Shown here: positions 61,949 through 64,000 of the stretch, piece by piece | Position numbering within the stretch: position 1 is the first letter of the stretch | Layout of the letters: each line of letters begins with the position of its first letter | Assembly: GCA_008729055.1 (NCBI GenBank) | Contig: SDUX01000004.1 | Coordinates: forward strand, 124,001 to 188,000 | Source of the DNA: Pyropia haitanensis | Taxonomy: Eukaryota; Rhodophyta; Bangiophyceae; Bangiales; Bangiaceae | DNA: 64,000 nt | Reading direction: 5' to 3' | Notes under the pieces: model-generated | Seen by the model: only the letters and a program-made list of their open reading frames with translations | What the model was told of the DNA's origin: nothing | Database searches by the model: none | Program-made: the position numbers and the translations under genes

Positions 61949-62016
61949 TGGGGCGCCGCCCGGGCGGGCACTTTGCCCGGGCGGCTGGCCGAAAGCTCGG
62001 CCCCTGCCCCGACGCC

Positions 62017-62179
62017 TTAGGCGTCAGCGGCGGCGTTACCGCCGCCGGCGGCCGCTGCAGCTGCCGCGCCGCCCTTGCGGCCGCCGCCGCCTTGGCCGCC
62101 TCCACCGCCACCGCCAGCTTGGTTGGCGTCTCGGCTGCCCTGGCGGCCGCCTCCGCCTTGGCCACCGCCCTTCTTGTTT

Positions 62180-62211
<32 letters not shown>

Positions 62212-63258
62212 TCCGCCGCCGCCGTCGGACTTGCGCTTGTTGCCGCCGCCTCCGCCGCCGCCCCCGCCACCGCCTCCGCCGCCGCCGCCGCCTCCACCGC
62301 CGCCGCCGCCCGGCCCACCGCCTGGGCGTCGCTTCTGGCGGCGCCTGGGAGCGTTGAGCCGCGCCTCGGCGGCGCGCTTGGTGAAGACGCGTGCCTCGTC
62401 GACGGCAACGGCGTTGAGGAACCGCTGCCAGCCAGGGCCTCGCCCGCGGTTGCGCGGCACGGCGTCCGTAGCGAGGTAGAGCTCAGCGAGGCCGGGCTCA
62501 TTCTTGCTGGCGACCAGGTAGTCGTACCTGGCCGCGATGATGCGGTAGTGCACCCTCGTAGCGACGGCGAGCCAGGCGAGCCTAGCCTCCAGCGTACTCT
62601 CCGTAAGGGAGTCCCGCTGGTGGTAGAGGGAAGCGGCCGCGTTGGCGAGGTCTTGCGCCCCGGTCGCGGCGACGTAGGTCGCGTTGGCCTCCTCGTAGTC
62701 TTGGTCGGACTTCGGGAAGTTAGCGACGTGCTCGACGTCCGCCGGGGTGAAGGGGACCGGCAGCTCGTCCGGGCGCCGGATCCGCTTTGGCATCTTGAAG
62801 GCAACCAAGACGTCGCCGGGCGCCGGGATGGCGGGGTCATCGAGCCCGTCGGGGTGCCCGGCATACTCGTCCTCCCCCCGCCCGCCGTTGCGGTAGACCG
62901 GCCCGCCCTCCGAGTCGTCGTCGGTAACGTTGGAGAAAACGAGGGAGTCGTTGTTCTCCCGCCCGGCTTCCCACCGGGCGCCACCAGTCGCCGGGTTTGG
63001 CTGCGAAGCAGCCCGATCTGCGTCCTGAGCCGCCCGGCGGGCAGGTGAGGAGTCGGAGGCAGGGGGGCCGCCGGCTGCCGCAGCAGCCGCCGGCTGCACC
63101 GGGGTGCCGCCCCCCCCGTCATCGCCGGCAGCACCCGCAGCCGCCGGCTGAGCGGCCGCAAACGCGCGCGCCAGAGCAGCAATCTCAGCGCGCAGCTCCG
63201 CCACGTCCGCGGCGGAGGCAGCCCCGTCGGGAAGTCCGCCCGGCGGGGAATCACCCAT
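62017..63258 (-). CDS. gag: Retrotransposon Gag-like protein
   Basis: Starts at the ATG at 63258 (MGDSPPGGLPDGAAS), which I prefer over 63333 because the latter reaches into the terminal-repeat border. It is about 413 aa. Residues 15-45 form a short helical stretch (ADVAELRAEIAALARAFAAA) that could be a coiled coil. The middle (about 140-290) is a normal mixed-composition domain with LARLNA-type helices. The last 110 or so residues are almost only glycine with scattered basic groups (NKRKSD, NKKGGG, GRKGG). There is no CCHC zinc knuckle, so the basic glycine tail may bind RNA instead. The call comes from position upstream of RT in a complete element; sequence similarity to other Gags is not recognisable by eye. 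Confidence 0.7.
62160..62315 (+). repeat. (GCC/CCG)n block coding for polyglycine in gag
   Basis: Irregular GCC/CCG triplets, read on the minus strand as long glycine runs in the C-terminal tail of Gag, interrupted by a lysine/serine island (NKRKSDGG). Confidence 0.85.
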
Positions 63259-63334
63259 ACTAAGCACGTTCAACGCGCAGTCTGCGCCGACCACGTGACG
63301 AGCACGGGTAGCCGTCGGCTGGCCACGCCACAAA

Positions 63335-63767
63335 CGCGGGGCAAGCCGACGGACGCTACCGAGCGCCTGGCGCTCGGAGGTGGCCCGCGCGGCCGCCTAT
63401 GAAGGCGCCGGTGCCCGACGCCCAGGCCGCCCGCCGCGCCGGGGGCCCCCGCCAGAGAAGAAACGGCCAGCCCGCACACAGGGGCCCGCCGTGCCGGTCC
63501 GCCGCCGCCAAGCGGCACCGGTCCGTGCGGCGGGCTATGGTGTCGTGGGTCCGTGCGGTGGCGGGAAGCCAGTAGGCGTAGCGGGGGGAGTGGGAAGGCG
63601 GTGCCGAAACCGCCGGCGGCCGCAGCCGCCTGGTTGGCGCCGTCCGTGGACGGCCCAGCCAACCGTCCGCCCGGGTGCTCCGCCGACCGCCAGCGTGGGA
63701 TCCCCCCCCTCGGCCGCGCGGGCCGGATAGCCAGTTACCGGCCGGTGCCCAGGATCACAGGGGGTTA
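63335..63767 (-). repeat. Terminal split direct repeat A1
   Basis: 433 bp, same length as A2 (58461-58893) and identical as far as I can compare by eye. It forms the 5' end of the element; in minus orientation it starts TAACCCCCTGTGATCC. It contains a 19-nt perfect palindrome (CCGAGCGCC-T-GGCGCTCGG, 63359-63377) near its inner end. Confidence 0.92.
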
Positions 63768-64000
63768 AAGTATTTGTCCTGATGTCTGTCTGGGTGGTGG
63801 TGGTGGGGGGGGGGGGGCCCCCCCGGCCGACTGCCAGCACACCCACGACCCCGCGCCGCCGCGCGTGACCGTGTGTGCCGCGCGGGCGCCCCACGTTCGC
63901 GGCGGCCGCCCCAGCGTCCAAGGTGACTACGTGTAGTTGCACGCCGCACGGGGGCCGTCGCGGGTTCCGTCGCGGCCAGCCCCGCCGCCCGATCTGTGGG

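Larger units (their letters stand above)
58291..63767 (-). mobile_element. Complete PAT/DIRS-type tyrosine-recombinase retrotransposon
   Basis: In element orientation (minus strand) the order is A1 (63767-63335), gag, RT/RNase H/methyltransferase, tyrosine recombinase, B1 (58921-58893), A2 (58893-58461), 141 bp of unique DNA, and B2 (58319-58291). Split direct repeats A1-B1-A2-B2, rather than LTRs, are the mark of PAT and Ngaro elements; the Dam-like methyltransferase after RNase H points to PAT rather than Ngaro. A1 and A2 are both 433 bp and look identical by eye, so insertion is probably recent. B1 and A2 share the base(s) at 58893, which should recreate the junction of a circular intermediate. 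No target-site duplication is evident, as expected for recombinase-mediated insertion. All three ORFs are intact, so it may be active. Confidence 0.9.

Noticed and set aside
59964..63254. Long minus-strand open frame fused upstream of the recombinase (1433 aa in all)
   Set aside because: Only the last 336 residues match a protein family. The upstream part overlaps gag and pol in another frame and has arginine/alanine filler composition.
58291..63767. LTR retrotransposon
   Set aside because: No LTRs, protease or DDE integrase; split direct repeats and a tyrosine recombinase are present instead.

Overview
This looks like nuclear DNA from a GC-rich alga, most likely a red alga of the Bangiales (Porphyra/Pyropia type). 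That taxon is inferred, not proven. The reasons are extreme GC content, proteins swollen by alanine, proline and glycine runs, short and rare spliceosomal introns, plastid-type transit peptides, and eukaryotic housekeeping genes spread over both strands without operons. I found no rRNA, tRNA or CRISPR.

Layout, left to right: a DUF829/TMEM53-like hydrolase (to 2104); acetyl-CoA synthetase (3532-6042, one intron); a small charged unknown protein (7606-8097); ascorbate peroxidase (minus, 8983-10122, one intron); a bZIP factor (12044-13869); a small secreted protein (minus, 14925-15254); eIF4E (minus, 16314-17750, two introns); a giant CTC1-like telomere protein (18447 to about 25119); a Yhm2-type mitochondrial carrier (25996-26931); the U3 processome protein WDR3/Utp12 (28215-31825); a RETICULATA-related plastid envelope protein (33135-34526); (S)-ureidoglycine aminohydrolase (minus, 35136-36187); a PHT4-like plastid MFS transporter (minus, 36871-38934); a small complex I subunit (39470-39715); methionine aminopeptidase 1 (minus, 40569-41753); a two-CXC (TSO1/LIN54-type) regulator (44472-48130); an RHD3/Sey1-like GTPase without a membrane anchor (minus, 48634-50763); an internally deleted Derlin (51260-51852); a plastid Rieske protein (53862-54458); and a type I metacaspase (minus, 55134-57233). 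The right end (58291-63767) is a complete PAT/DIRS-type tyrosine-recombinase retrotransposon on the minus strand.

Three patterns cut across genes. (1) Reading frames break at long G or C runs in six genes (seven sites), and every break is repaired by adding one base per run. Systematic under-calling of homopolymers is the simplest explanation. (2) All six inferred introns begin GTRCGT, not GTRAGT. (3) Start codons are usually preceded by a pyrimidine-rich sense-strand leader, and several stops are followed by an oligo(T) tract.

The genes do not form one pathway. They cover acetate activation, peroxide detoxification, translation initiation, telomere and ribosome biogenesis, purine (ureide) degradation, and plastid and mitochondrial transport.
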